Shown in pieces: positions 27,951 to 36,696 of a stretch of DNA of 59,212 bases; position 1 is the stretch's first letter, and every line of letters begins with the position of its first letter. Where the stretch lies: the NCBI GenBank assembly GCA_001464055.1, contig LNET01000119.1:1-59212 (forward strand), in the 5' to 3' direction. This DNA comes from Burkholderiales bacterium Ga0077543 (GTDB lineage Bacteria; Pseudomonadota; Gammaproteobacteria; Burkholderiales; Burkholderiaceae_C). A program made the position numbers and the translations under genes. Below the pieces are notes generated by a model, which saw only the letters and a list, made by a program, of their open reading frames with translations, did not search any database and was not told the origin of the DNA.

Positions 27951-28900
27951 TCCTGGTCGCCGCCGTCGGCCGTGATCGGCGACTCCGGGCTGCGCCCGAC
28001 ACGGAACCAGCGCACGGCGCCACCCCGGGTCAACATCACCGCGAAACGCAGGCCGCCCACGTCCAACGCCTCGCCACGGCGCGGCACCCGCCCCAGTTCG
28101 TGGGCCACCAGACCGCCGATGGTGTCGAAGTCCTGCAAGGGCAAACTGGTTCCGAAAGCGTGGTTCACGGCATCGATGCCCACGTCGCCGGCCACGCGAT
28201 GCGTGCCGTCGGCCAGGGTATAGATGCCGCTTTCCTGGGCGCGCTCGTCGAATTCGTCCTCGATCTCGCCGACGATCTCCTCGAGCACGTCCTCGATCGT
28301 GATGAGCCCCGCGGTATTGCCGAATTCATCGATCACGATGGCCAGGTGGTTGCGGTTGCTGCGGAAGTCGCGCAGCAGTTCGTTCAGGCGCTTGCTTTCG
28401 GGCACGAACACCGCCGGACGCAGCAAGGTCCGGAGGTTCAATTCCGGGGCCCGCTGCAGCTTCAGCAGGTCCTTGGCCATCAGGATGCCGATGATGTTGT
28501 CGCGCTCGCCCTCGTAGACCGGGAAACGCGAGTGCGCAGTGTCGATCACCAGGGCCAGCAGTTCGTCGTAGTCGGCGGCGATGTCCAGCAAGTCCATGCG
28601 TGGCGCCGCCACCATCACGTCGCCGGCCGTCATGTCGGCCATGCGCAAGACGCCTTCGAGCATCAGGCGGGATTCGGGCTCGATCAGTTCTCGCTGTTCG
28701 GCATCGGCCAGCGTCTTGATCAGCTCTTCCTTGCTGTCGGGACCCGGCGAAACGAACTCCACCAGCCGTTCGAACAGCGTGCGGCGATCGGCGGGCTCGG
28801 GCCGGTCAGGGCGGTCAGGACGATCGGCGCGTTCGGTACGGCCGACCCGGGAGACGGAAGACGGGCTGCGGGCAGGGCGGGGATTCGGAGGTTCTGACAC
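27947..28900 (-). CDS. corC: CorC/HlyC-type CBS-pair transporter-associated protein
   Basis: The CorC (YbeX) family is linked to Mg/Co efflux and, in E. coli, to ribosome metabolism. The 317-residue soluble protein has an Arg/Asp/Pro-rich N-terminus (RTERADRPDRPDRPEPADRR), then two CBS domains (AAPRMDLLDI to GILMAKDLLKL, and FVPESKRLNELLRDFRSNRNH to DEFGNTAGLITIEDVLEEIV), then a CorC_HlyC domain. The start is taken as GTG 28900, without a clear binding site. Operon with lnt. Confidence 0.92.
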   Translation of the reverse strand: MSEPPNPRPARSPSSVSRVGRTERADRPDRPDRPEPADRRTLFERLVEFVSPGPDSKEELIKTLADAEQRELIEPESRLMLEGVLRMADMTAGDVMVAAPRMDLLDIAADYDELLALVIDTAHSRFPVYEGERDNIIGILMAKDLLKLQRAPELNLRTLLRPAVFVPESKRLNELLRDFRSNRNHLAIVIDEFGNTAGLITIEDVLEEIVGEIEDEFDERAQESGIYTLADGTHRVAGDVGIDAVNHAFGTSLPLQDFDTIGGLVAHELGRVPRRGEALDVGGLRFAVMLTRGGAVRWFRVGRSPESPITADGGDQD

Positions 28901-28999
28901 GGGGGGTGTCTGCAGTCACGGTCTTGCCGAGAATAACCGAGGTCGCCGGCCTGTCCAGGCGGCACGGTCGATGGCGCGCAGGCACAATCCGCGCCCGCC

Positions 29000-29572
29000 A
29001 TGACAAATGACCCAAGCCTTCCTCCAGCCGACACCTGGCGCGCCCTGAGCCTGCCCATCGCGGCCATGGCCGCCGTGATCGTGTTGTCGAACGTGCTCGT
29101 CCAGCACGCCATCAACCCCTGGCTGACCTGGGGAGCCTTCAGTTACCCGCTGGTGTTTCTGGTCAGCGACCTGACCAACCGCTCACTCGGCCCGCATTCG
29201 GCACGCAGGGTGGCGTGGGTGGGTTTTGCCATTGCGGTCGTGGTGTCTCTTGCGCTGGCACCCTGGCGAATCGCCCTGGCCTCGGGGGCGGCATTCCTGT
29301 TTGCGCAACTGATGGACGTGGCCGTGTTCAACCGCTGGCGTCGTTCCAGCTGGTGGAAGGCGCCCCTGATCGGCAGTCTGGTGGCCAGCGTGGTGGACAC
29401 CAGCGTTTTCTTTTTCCTGGCTTTCGCCGGCAGCGGGATGAACTGGCTGCAATTGGCTGCTGGTGACCTGGCCGTCAAGGCCTTGATGGCCCTGGTCTTG
29501 CTGGCTCCCTACCGGGCGCTGCTGCCGCGCTTGCAAACCTGGACAGCGCCCTCATCTCCGACTCTCTCCTGA
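29000..29572 (+). CDS. yhhQ: Queuosine precursor transporter (YhhQ/VUT family)
   Basis: YhhQ-type proteins are inner-membrane importers of 7-cyano-7-deazaguanine or a related precursor for tRNA queuosine. The 190 residues form about five to six helices; the family pattern FSYPLVFLVSDLTNRSLG and AQLMDVAVFNRWRR...WWKAPLIGSLVASVVDTSVF is intact. It is divergent from corC, 99 bp apart, and 25 bp upstream of the CobW gene. Confidence 0.93.
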   Translation: MTNDPSLPPADTWRALSLPIAAMAAVIVLSNVLVQHAINPWLTWGAFSYPLVFLVSDLTNRSLGPHSARRVAWVGFAIAVVVSLALAPWRIALASGAAFLFAQLMDVAVFNRWRRSSWWKAPLIGSLVASVVDTSVFFFLAFAGSGMNWLQLAAGDLAVKALMALVLLAPYRALLPRLQTWTAPSSPTLS

Positions 29573-29597
29573 ATCGCTTTCCTCACAAGGCCCACCC

Positions 29598-30653
29598 ATG
29601 TCGCAAGGTCTCATTCCCGCCACCATCCTGACCGGCTTCCTGGGCTCGGGCAAGACCACGCTGCTCAAGCGTGTGCTGACCGAAAGCCACGGCCAGAAGA
29701 TCGCCGTCATCGAAAACGAGTTCGGCGAGGAGAACATCGACAACGACATCCTGGTGGCCGACACCAACGAGCAGGTCATCCAGATGAGCAACGGCTGTGT
29801 CTGCTGCACCATCCGCGAGGACCTGCGCAGCACCCTGGCCGACCTGGCGGAAAAGCGGCGGAAGGGCGAGCTCAGCTTCGACCGGGTCGTCATCGAGACC
29901 ACCGGCCTGGCCGACCCCGGCCCGGTGGCGCAGACCTTCTTCATGGACGACGAGATCGCCGAAAGCTACCTGCTCGACAGCATCCTGACCCTGGTCGATG
30001 CCAAGCACGCCGACGGCCAACTCGACACGCGCCAGGAAGCCCGCCGCCAGATCGGCTTTGCCGACCAGATCTTCATCAGCAAGACCGACCTCGTCGATGC
30101 CGGCGCCGTCGAGCGGCTGAGCCACCGCATCAAGCACATGAATCCGCGCGCACCCTTGCAGGCGGTGCATTTCGGCGAGGTGCCGATTGCCAAGGTGTTC
30201 GACCTGAAGGGCTTCAACCTGAATGCCAAGCTCGACATCGACCCCGACTTCCTGCAGGCCGACGGCCACGACCACCATGGCCATGACCATGGCCACGAAG
30301 GCCACGATCACGCGCCCGGCGAGGCCTGTGACCACCCTCACCATCATCGCCATGACGATGACGTGAAGTCCTTCGTGTTCCGCAGCGACCGCGCCTTCAA
30401 CCCCGCCAAGCTGGAGGACTTCCTCGGTGCCATCGTCCAGGTCTATGGCCCGAAGATGCTGCGCTACAAAGGTGTGCTGCACATGAAGGGCAGCGACCGC
30501 AAGGTGATCTTCCAGGGCGTGCACCAGCTGATGGGCAGCGACCTGGGGCCAAAATGGGCCCCGGGCGAAGCCAAGGGCAGCAAGATGGTTTTCATAGGCA
30601 TCGACCTGCCCAAGGAAGTGCTGCTTCAGGGTCTGGAGCAATGCCTGGTGTGA
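29598..30653 (+). CDS. CobW/G3E family GTPase (metallochaperone)
   Basis: G3E GTPases deliver metals to client proteins. The 351-residue product has a P-loop GFLGSGKT at 13-20, a metal-binding NGCVCC with C67, C69 and C70, the GTP-binding SKTD, and a His-rich stretch (about 223-250, alternating His with Asp and Gly) between the GTPase and the C-terminal CobW_C domain. This is the CobW/YjiA/ZNG-like form, fitted for zinc or cobalt. No Zur box was identified upstream. Confidence 0.94.
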   Translation: MSQGLIPATILTGFLGSGKTTLLKRVLTESHGQKIAVIENEFGEENIDNDILVADTNEQVIQMSNGCVCCTIREDLRSTLADLAEKRRKGELSFDRVVIETTGLADPGPVAQTFFMDDEIAESYLLDSILTLVDAKHADGQLDTRQEARRQIGFADQIFISKTDLVDAGAVERLSHRIKHMNPRAPLQAVHFGEVPIAKVFDLKGFNLNAKLDIDPDFLQADGHDHHGHDHGHEGHDHAPGEACDHPHHHRHDDDVKSFVFRSDRAFNPAKLEDFLGAIVQVYGPKMLRYKGVLHMKGSDRKVIFQGVHQLMGSDLGPKWAPGEAKGSKMVFIGIDLPKEVLLQGLEQCLV

Positions 30654-30703
30654 AACCTGGCCGGCTGCAGGCCGCTCCGGCATCCACAGTGGCCGGGCGT
30701 GGC

Positions 30704-30709
30704 TACAAT
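30704..30709 (+). promoter_or_regulatory. Possible dksA promoter -10 element
   Basis: TACAAT lies in the 184-bp gap between the CobW gene and dksA, in a GC-rich context (GTGGCTACAATCCGCGCGCC). No good -35 hexamer is found 16-18 bp upstream. The leader between here and the start codon is GC-rich, with GGGCCC repeats able to form hairpins around 30785-30815. Confidence 0.35.
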
Positions 30710-30837
30710 CCGCGCGCCTTGAAGGCCCGGCGAGATGTCTCGTCAAACCGGACAGGGGCTACCCGCCACCCGGCGGCCATTCTTGCCCCCAAGGGCCCAC
30801 GGGCCCCGAAGGCCCATTCGCAGGCGAGGAGAACCCC

Positions 30838-31608
30838 TTGACGAAGACAGCTGCCAAAACACCCACCGCAGGCAAGACAGCGGCCAAAGCAGCACCCAGG
30901 CCGGCCGTCGAACCCGTGGCCGAAAAAACGCCCGTCAAGCCGGAGCCCGTGAAAGCCGCGCCGGCCAAGCCCGCGTCGGCGCCCACGACCAAGGCCTCGA
31001 GCAAGGCCGCGAAAGCCAGAGCCCTGCCCGAAACCCCCGCCCAGGTTCCGTCCACCGCTTTGTCAGGTGGAGGCAACCGTTTCACTGACCGCTTCGCGCC
31101 ATCACCGCCGTCGAAGCAGCCCGACCCCATCGAAGTGCAGAAAAACGCCTACAAAGCCGACCCCAAACTCGTCAACGCCTGGAAGACCAAGGCGGGCCGG
31201 GACCTGACTGAAGCCGAGCTTCAGGCCATGCCCGACGACGAGTACATGAACGAAAAGCAGATCGACTTCTTCCGCGCTCGCCTGCAGCAGCAAAAAGACG
31301 ACCTGCTGTCCAACGCCGGCGAAACCACCGAGCATCTGCGTGAAGACACCAGCATCGTGCCCGACCCGGCCGATCGCGCCACGATCGAGGAAGAGCACGC
31401 ACTGGAACTGCGCACGCGCGACCGCGAACGCAAGCTGCTGAAAAAGATCGCCCAGTCGCTGTCGCGGCTGGACAGCGGCGAGTATGGTTTCTGCGACGAA
31501 ACCGGCGAACCCATCGGCCTGGCCCGTCTCCTGGCGCGCCCAACCGCGACCTTATCGCTGGAAGCGCAACAACGTCGCGAACTGAAGCAGAAGATGTTCG
31601 GCGACTGA
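30838..31608 (+). CDS. dksA: DksA, RNA polymerase-binding stringent response factor
   Basis: DksA enters the RNA polymerase secondary channel and works with ppGpp on rRNA and amino-acid promoters. The C-terminal 150 residues are DksA: MNEKQIDFFRARLQQQKDDL, the coiled-coil tip ADRATIEEEHALELRTRDRERKL in family position, and YGFCDETGEPIGLARLLA. The zinc finger has one cysteine instead of four, the cysteine-poor form seen in other Burkholderiales. About 90 extra N-terminal residues are Ala/Lys/Pro-rich. The start is TTG at 30838 after GAGGAG. E. coli DksA is 151 residues, this one 256. Confidence 0.93.
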   Translation: MTKTAAKTPTAGKTAAKAAPRPAVEPVAEKTPVKPEPVKAAPAKPASAPTTKASSKAAKARALPETPAQVPSTALSGGGNRFTDRFAPSPPSKQPDPIEVQKNAYKADPKLVNAWKTKAGRDLTEAELQAMPDDEYMNEKQIDFFRARLQQQKDDLLSNAGETTEHLREDTSIVPDPADRATIEEEHALELRTRDRERKLLKKIAQSLSRLDSGEYGFCDETGEPIGLARLLARPTATLSLEAQQRRELKQKMFGD

Positions 31609-31633
31609 GCAAGAAGCAGCGGACACTGTCTCC

Positions 31634-33592
31634 ATGGCCGACAACCCGAGCTTTTTCCGCAAGGTCGTGCGGTTCGTGGCGAACCCCGCCACCGACTGGA
31701 CCGAGCTGAATACGCGTCAGGAAGACTCGCGCGAACTCGAGCTGGAAAAGTCCGAGCTCAAGGCCATGATCGAGCGCAAGCGCCGCAACGACTTCGTGCG
31801 CAAGCGCGAATTCGACATGCTGCGGCGCGTGCGCCGGGAGGGCTTGTCGCCAGAGCAATTGGCCGCTCTGGGCGGGTCGTCGCGACTCGACGACTCCGAA
31901 CCGCGGCTGCCCGACCCCAAGGCCGGCCGCCCTGACCACGGTGTCAAGGCCAAGATCGACGAGATCGAACAACAGATGGTCGGCGACGGCTTCCGCGGCA
32001 ACAGCCGGCGTGGCGTGCTGGGTGGAAACTCGGTGGCAGGCGCGCTGGCGCGGCTGGCCGGCACGCAGGCTCGGCAGGCGGGGCGCGATTCGATGCGTGG
32101 CGGTCTGACTGCGGACGGCCGCTCGCCCGGCGGCTTCCGCGACGGAACGATCAACCCTTCAACGCGCCAGCCCGGCATGGACTTCGCCCCTTCGGCCAGT
32201 CCCGCGCCGCTGTCGGCTCCGGGCAGCGGCCGCGACCCGGCGCCGCCCTCCCTGGCGCCTCTGAACCTGGACGGCGAGCGTGGCCTGAGCCCGCGGTCGG
32301 CCGCGGCAGCGCCGGTCCAGATGGGCACCGGCCTGCCGCCGCTGACGCCCATGAATCCGACGCCGCCGCCGGCGGCCAACAGCCCGTCGCCAGCTCCTTA
32401 CGTCCCCGCAGACCTGCCGCCGATGCCCCTGCCCCGCTATGGTGCGACTTTCGAGTCGGCCGGCACCATGGCCGTGGAGGTCAGCGAAGTCGTGCACGAC
32501 CCCGAGCTCGACGAAGCGGTCATCGCCTTTGCCAACGCCGACTTCGCCCAATGCGAAAACGCCTTGCAGCAGCTGACGGGCGTGGGTGGTGCGCGTGCCC
32601 AGCATGCCGAAACCTGGCTGGTGCTGTTCGACCTGTACCGCGCCACGGGTCAGCAGCAGCGCTTCGAAAGCCTGGCGCTCGAATACGCGCACCAGTTCGG
32701 CTGGTCTGCGCCGCAGTGGTATTCACTGCCCAAGCTCGTGGCCGACGCGGTGGCCGACGAGCCCGTGGTGGCCACGCACAGCAGCACCGAAGGCTCGAGC
32801 GAAGTCGGCTGGGTCTGCCCCGACACCCTGGACATCGAAGCCGTGGCGCGCTTGCGCTCACTGACCTTGCAGATGCCCCTGCCCTGGGTCTTCGACTGGT
32901 CGATGCTGCTTCGCATCGACCCCGAAGCCGCGATGCAGCTGTCGATGCTGTTCCGGCTCTGGGCCGGGCAGGCACTGGAAATGCGCTGGGTCGCCGGCGA
33001 CCGCCTCTTCCACGTGTTGCAGGAAGCCGCGCCCACGGGTGTACGCGACGCCGACCCGGTGTACTGGCTGACCCGACTGGACGCGCTGCGCCTGGCCAAT
33101 CGCGCTGACCAGTTCGACGAAGCCGCGATCGACTACTGCGTCACCTACGAGGTGTCGCCGCCTTCGTGGGAGGCCGCCCGCTGCAAGGTGCGCGTGATCG
33201 GTGCCAACCCGAACACACGCAACCCGCAAATGTCGATGATCAGCGAGGTCTCCACCAGCTTCCTCGAATCGACCTTGCTGGAAGACATTTCCGGCGCAGG
33301 CACTTCGGTCGAGATGGCGCACGTCGAGCTGTCGGGCCAGTTGGTCGGCGACATCGGCGCCACGTTGCGCAAGCTGGACGACGGCCTGACGGCAGCGCCC
33401 GTTGTCAGCGTCAGCTGCGCACGCCTGATCCGGGTCGATTTCATAGCCGCCGGCGACCTGCTCAACTGGGTCCTGACCAAGCGCAATGAAAACCGCGCTG
33501 TCCACTTCGTCGACGCCCATCGCCTGTTGGCGCTGTTCTTCGGTGCCATGGGCATCAACGAACATGCCAAGGTGGCGGTACGGAAAGTCTGA
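31634..33592 (+). CDS. STAS-domain protein of unknown function, next to hslVU
   Basis: The 652-residue cytosolic protein has a charged N-terminus (FFRKVVRFVANPATDWTELN, then Arg/Glu-rich helices), a long Pro/Ala/Ser-rich linker (about 180-275), a helical middle region, and a C-terminal STAS-like module (EMAHVELSGQLVGDIGATLR, DFIAAGDLLNWVL), which in other proteins binds partners or nucleotides. It sits 25 bp after dksA and 50 bp before hslV. Function unknown. Confidence 0.75.
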   Translation: MADNPSFFRKVVRFVANPATDWTELNTRQEDSRELELEKSELKAMIERKRRNDFVRKREFDMLRRVRREGLSPEQLAALGGSSRLDDSEPRLPDPKAGRPDHGVKAKIDEIEQQMVGDGFRGNSRRGVLGGNSVAGALARLAGTQARQAGRDSMRGGLTADGRSPGGFRDGTINPSTRQPGMDFAPSASPAPLSAPGSGRDPAPPSLAPLNLDGERGLSPRSAAAAPVQMGTGLPPLTPMNPTPPPAANSPSPAPYVPADLPPMPLPRYGATFESAGTMAVEVSEVVHDPELDEAVIAFANADFAQCENALQQLTGVGGARAQHAETWLVLFDLYRATGQQQRFESLALEYAHQFGWSAPQWYSLPKLVADAVADEPVVATHSSTEGSSEVGWVCPDTLDIEAVARLRSLTLQMPLPWVFDWSMLLRIDPEAAMQLSMLFRLWAGQALEMRWVAGDRLFHVLQEAAPTGVRDADPVYWLTRLDALRLANRADQFDEAAIDYCVTYEVSPPSWEAARCKVRVIGANPNTRNPQMSMISEVSTSFLESTLLEDISGAGTSVEMAHVELSGQLVGDIGATLRKLDDGLTAAPVVSVSCARLIRVDFIAAGDLLNWVLTKRNENRAVHFVDAHRLLALFFGAMGINEHAKVAVRKV

Positions 33593-33642
33593 CCCCGGGT
33601 TCACTTGAACCCCGGTGCTGCGGCACCAATTGAAAAAGACCA

Positions 33643-34191
33643 ATGGAAACCTATCACGGCACCACCATCGTGAGCGTGCGTCGCGGCCCGACAGTCGCCC
33701 TGGGCGGCGACGGCCAGGTCACGCTCGGGCACATCGTCGTCAAGGCCAGTGCGCGCAAGGTGCGCAAGCTCCACCGAGAGCAGGTGCTGGCCGGCTTTGC
33801 CGGGGCCACGGCCGACGCCTTCACGCTGTTCGAACGCTTCGAAGCCAAGCTCGAGAAGCATCAGGGGCATCTGGTGCGTGCGGCCATCGAACTCACGCGC
33901 GACTGGCGCACCGACCGCGTGCTGCGCCGCCTGGAAGCGATGCTGGCCGTGGCCGACACCACCGCCAGCCTGATCATCACCGGCAATGGCGACGTGCTCG
34001 AACCCGAACAGGGCATCGTGGCCATCGGCAGCGGCGGCGCCTACGCCCAGGCCGCAGCCATGGCGCTGCTCAACCACACCGAGATGACGCCAGCCCAGAT
34101 CGTCAAGCGCTCGCTCGAGATCGCTGGCGACATCTGCATCTACACGAACCAGAACCACATCGTGGAGGAGTTGAGCCCCCAAGCTCGCTAG
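33643..34191 (+). CDS. hslV: ATP-dependent protease peptidase subunit HslV
   Basis: HslV is the proteasome-like threonine protease of the HslUV complex. The 182-residue product begins METYHG followed by TTIVSVRRGPTVALGGDGQV; the catalytic Thr should be T7 after removal of a six-residue propeptide, whereas in E. coli it follows the initiator Met. The C-terminal residues SPQAR and the stop codon come from the GC-rich dispersed element that starts here, so the element has replaced or extended the original end. Confidence 0.97.
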   Translation: METYHGTTIVSVRRGPTVALGGDGQVTLGHIVVKASARKVRKLHREQVLAGFAGATADAFTLFERFEAKLEKHQGHLVRAAIELTRDWRTDRVLRRLEAMLAVADTTASLIITGNGDVLEPEQGIVAIGSGGAYAQAAAMALLNHTEMTPAQIVKRSLEIAGDICIYTNQNHIVEELSPQAR

Positions 34192-34245
34192 CGCTCGCTA
34201 CCCCCCGAGGGGGCCGTCCGCCTGCGGCCCGGCGAAGCCGGTTCC
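34175..34245. repeat. GC-rich dispersed intergenic element, copy 2
   Basis: The stretch contains CCCCCAAGCTCGCTAGCGC, then GCTCGCTACCCCCCGAGGGG, then a GCCTGCGGCCCGGCGAAGCCGG tail. It matches the element between cas7e and cas5e (5791-5830) in its GCTCGCT and CCCCCCGAGGGGG parts and copy 3 at 51760-51823 in its overall order. Its left end supplies the last codons and TAG stop of hslV; it ends about 37 bp before hslU. Confidence 0.75.
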
Positions 34246-34281
34246 GCGGCGGGAAGCTGGGTCAGACACAGGGACTGTGAA

Positions 34282-35658
34282 ATGGATGCAGTTATGGATA
34301 CCGAAAACCTCACGCCGGCGCAGATCGTTGCCGAACTCGACAAGCACATCGTTGGCCAGCACGCCGCCAAGCGCGCGGTGGCCATTGCACTGCGCAACCG
34401 CTGGCGGCGCCGCCGCGTCCAGGGCGCCATGCAGGCCGAGATCACGCCGAAGAACATCCTGATGATCGGTCCCACCGGCGTGGGCAAGACCGAGATCGCG
34501 CGCCGACTGGCCAGGCTCGCCGACGCCCCCTTCGTGAAGGTGGAGGCCACCAAGTTCACCGAGGTGGGTTACGTCGGCAAGGACGTGGACACCATCATCC
34601 GCGACCTGGTCGAGGTTTCCGTCAAGCAGGAACGTCAGCGTCAGGTGGCGGCCAAGCGCAACGCCGCCCACGACGCCGCCGAGGAACGCATTCTCGACGT
34701 GCTGGTGCCGCCGCCGCGGGACTCGCGCAGTGGCGTCGGCTTCACGACCGACATTCCACCCGAGAACACCGCCCGCCAGGTGATGCGCAAGCGCCTGCGG
34801 GAAGGCAGCCTGAACGACAAGGAAATCGAACTCGACATCGCCGACGCCAAGCCAGCGCTGGAAGTGCTGGGCCCGCAGGGCCTGCCGGGCATGGAGGAGA
34901 TGGCTGAGCAGCTGAAAGGCCTGTTCAGCCAGATGAACCAGGCCAAGAAAAGCAAGCGCAAGCTGAGCATCGCCGAAGCCCTGCGCCTGCTCGTCGAAGA
35001 AGAAGCCGGCCGCCTCGTCAACGAAGATGAAATACGCGCCGCCGCGGTGGCCAGGGCCGAATCCGACGGCATCGTCTTCATCGACGAGATCGACAAGGTC
35101 GCCTCACGTCAATCGGGCAGCGACGGCGGTGGCGCCGAAGTCAGCCGCCAGGGCGTGCAGCGCGACTTGCTGCCCCTGGTGGAGGGCACGGCTGTCACCA
35201 CCAAGTACGGGGTGGTCAAGACCGACCACATCCTGTTCATCGCCAGCGGCGCCTTTCACCTGGCCAAGCCCAGCGATCTGATCCCCGAACTGCAGGGACG
35301 CTTCCCGATCCGCGTGGAACTGTCGTCATTGTCGGTGGCCGACTTCGAAGCCATCCTCACCAGTACCCATGCCAGCCTGGTGGCACAGTACCAGGCCCTT
35401 CTGGCCACCGAGGGCGTGACGGTGCAGATCGAACCCGGGGCCGTGCGCCGGCTGGCAGAGATCGCCTTCGAGGTGAACGAGCGCACCGAGAACATCGGTG
35501 CCCGCCGCCTGGCCACGGTGATGGAAAGGCTGCTCGACGAAGTCAGCTTCGACGCCCCGGCGCGCAGCGGGCAGACACTCGTCGTCGACGCGGCGATGGT
35601 CGAAACCCGGCTGGCCGAGCTGGCGCAGGACGAAGACCTGTCGCGCTACATCCTGTGA
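34282..35658 (+). CDS. hslU: ATP-dependent protease ATPase subunit HslU
   Basis: HslU is the AAA+ unfoldase that feeds HslV. The 458-residue product contains MIGPTGVGKTEIARRLARLA (Walker A), the pore segment EVGYVGKDVDTIIRDLV (GYVG), GIVFIDEIDKVASRQSG (Walker B) and the C-terminal DEDLSRYIL, which docks into HslV. The ATG at 34282 has an AGGGA site; an in-frame ATG four codons later is possible. It is 90 bp after hslV with the dispersed element between. Confidence 0.98.
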   Translation: MDAVMDTENLTPAQIVAELDKHIVGQHAAKRAVAIALRNRWRRRRVQGAMQAEITPKNILMIGPTGVGKTEIARRLARLADAPFVKVEATKFTEVGYVGKDVDTIIRDLVEVSVKQERQRQVAAKRNAAHDAAEERILDVLVPPPRDSRSGVGFTTDIPPENTARQVMRKRLREGSLNDKEIELDIADAKPALEVLGPQGLPGMEEMAEQLKGLFSQMNQAKKSKRKLSIAEALRLLVEEEAGRLVNEDEIRAAAVARAESDGIVFIDEIDKVASRQSGSDGGGAEVSRQGVQRDLLPLVEGTAVTTKYGVVKTDHILFIASGAFHLAKPSDLIPELQGRFPIRVELSSLSVADFEAILTSTHASLVAQYQALLATEGVTVQIEPGAVRRLAEIAFEVNERTENIGARRLATVMERLLDEVSFDAPARSGQTLVVDAAMVETRLAELAQDEDLSRYIL

Positions 35659-35669
35659 ATGCAAGGTCC

Positions 35670-36650
35670 ATGCAGCAGCGCCCCCTGGGCCGCAGCGGCC
35701 TCACCGTCGCACCCATCGCCTTCGGCGGGAATGTCTTCGGCTGGACCGTCGACGCTGCCACCTCCTTCAATCTGCTCGACGCTTTCGTGGATGGCGGGTT
35801 CAATCTCATCGACACCGCCGACATCTATTCGCGCTGGGCGCCGGGCCACCAGGGCGGGGAGAGCGAGACGCTCATCGGCCGCTGGCTCAGTGCGCCCGGC
35901 AACGCCCACAAGCGCGACCGGGTGCTCATCGCCACCAAGGTGGGCATGCCGATGGGCGAAGAGGGCAGCGGCAAGACAGGCCTGAGCAGGCGCTGGATCC
36001 GCCAGGCCGTCGACGACAGCCTGCGCCGGCTGCAGACCGATCGCATCGACCTCTACCAGAGCCACGAGGACGACGCAGCCACGCCGCTGGAGGAAACCTT
36101 GTCGGCCTTTGCCGAGCTCATCCGCGAAGGCAAGGTGCGCGCCATCGGCGCTTCCAACTACAGCGCAGCGCGCCTGGCCCAGGCCCTGGCCACCAGCGCG
36201 CGGCTGGGCCTGCCGCGCTACGAGACGCTGCAGCCGCACTACAACCTGGTCGAACGCCAGGTCTACGAAGAAGCGCTTGAACCCTTGTGTCGCGCCGAAG
36301 GCCTGGGCGTCATCAACTTCTTCGGGCTGGCGCGCGGCTTCCTCACCGGCAAGTACCGCAGCGAAGCCGACCTGGTCAAGAGCCCGCGTGGCGCCGGGGT
36401 CAAGGCCTACCTGAACCCGCGTGGCCTGGGCATCCTGGCAGCGCTGGACGCCGTGGCCCAGGCGCAGGCCGGTACGCCGGCGCAGGTGGCGCTGGCCTGG
36501 CAGATGGCACGGCCCGGCATCACGGCACCGATTGCCAGCGCCACCACGGTGGCGCAGTGGAACGAACTGGCCGCTGCGGCGCGTCTGCAGTTGTCCGCCA
36601 CCGACATGGCCATGCTGGACGCCGCCAGCGCCTGGGGGCCGGCGGGCTGA
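35670..36650 (+). CDS. Aldo/keto reductase
   Basis: An NADPH-dependent aldo/keto reductase of the large YajO/voltage-gated-potassium-beta type. The catalytic tetrad is visible: Asp and Tyr in NLIDTADIYSRW, Lys in VLIATKVGM, and His in LYQSHEDDAATP. The NADP-binding end is IASATTVAQWNEL. The length from ATG 35670 is 326 residues; a GTG at 35655 overlapping the hslU stop would add five. Substrate unknown. Confidence 0.9.
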   Translation: MQQRPLGRSGLTVAPIAFGGNVFGWTVDAATSFNLLDAFVDGGFNLIDTADIYSRWAPGHQGGESETLIGRWLSAPGNAHKRDRVLIATKVGMPMGEEGSGKTGLSRRWIRQAVDDSLRRLQTDRIDLYQSHEDDAATPLEETLSAFAELIREGKVRAIGASNYSAARLAQALATSARLGLPRYETLQPHYNLVERQVYEEALEPLCRAEGLGVINFFGLARGFLTGKYRSEADLVKSPRGAGVKAYLNPRGLGILAALDAVAQAQAGTPAQVALAWQMARPGITAPIASATTVAQWNELAAAARLQLSATDMAMLDAASAWGPAG

Positions 36651-36696
36651 AGCCCAGCAGTGCGCTGAAGCCCGCTAGGGCGGGCCGGTCCTGCTT

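Noticed and set aside
34198..34245. GC-rich palindrome after hslV as a terminator
   Set aside because: No T-tract follows and hslU needs readthrough. The same sequence recurs elsewhere, so it is listed as a dispersed element.
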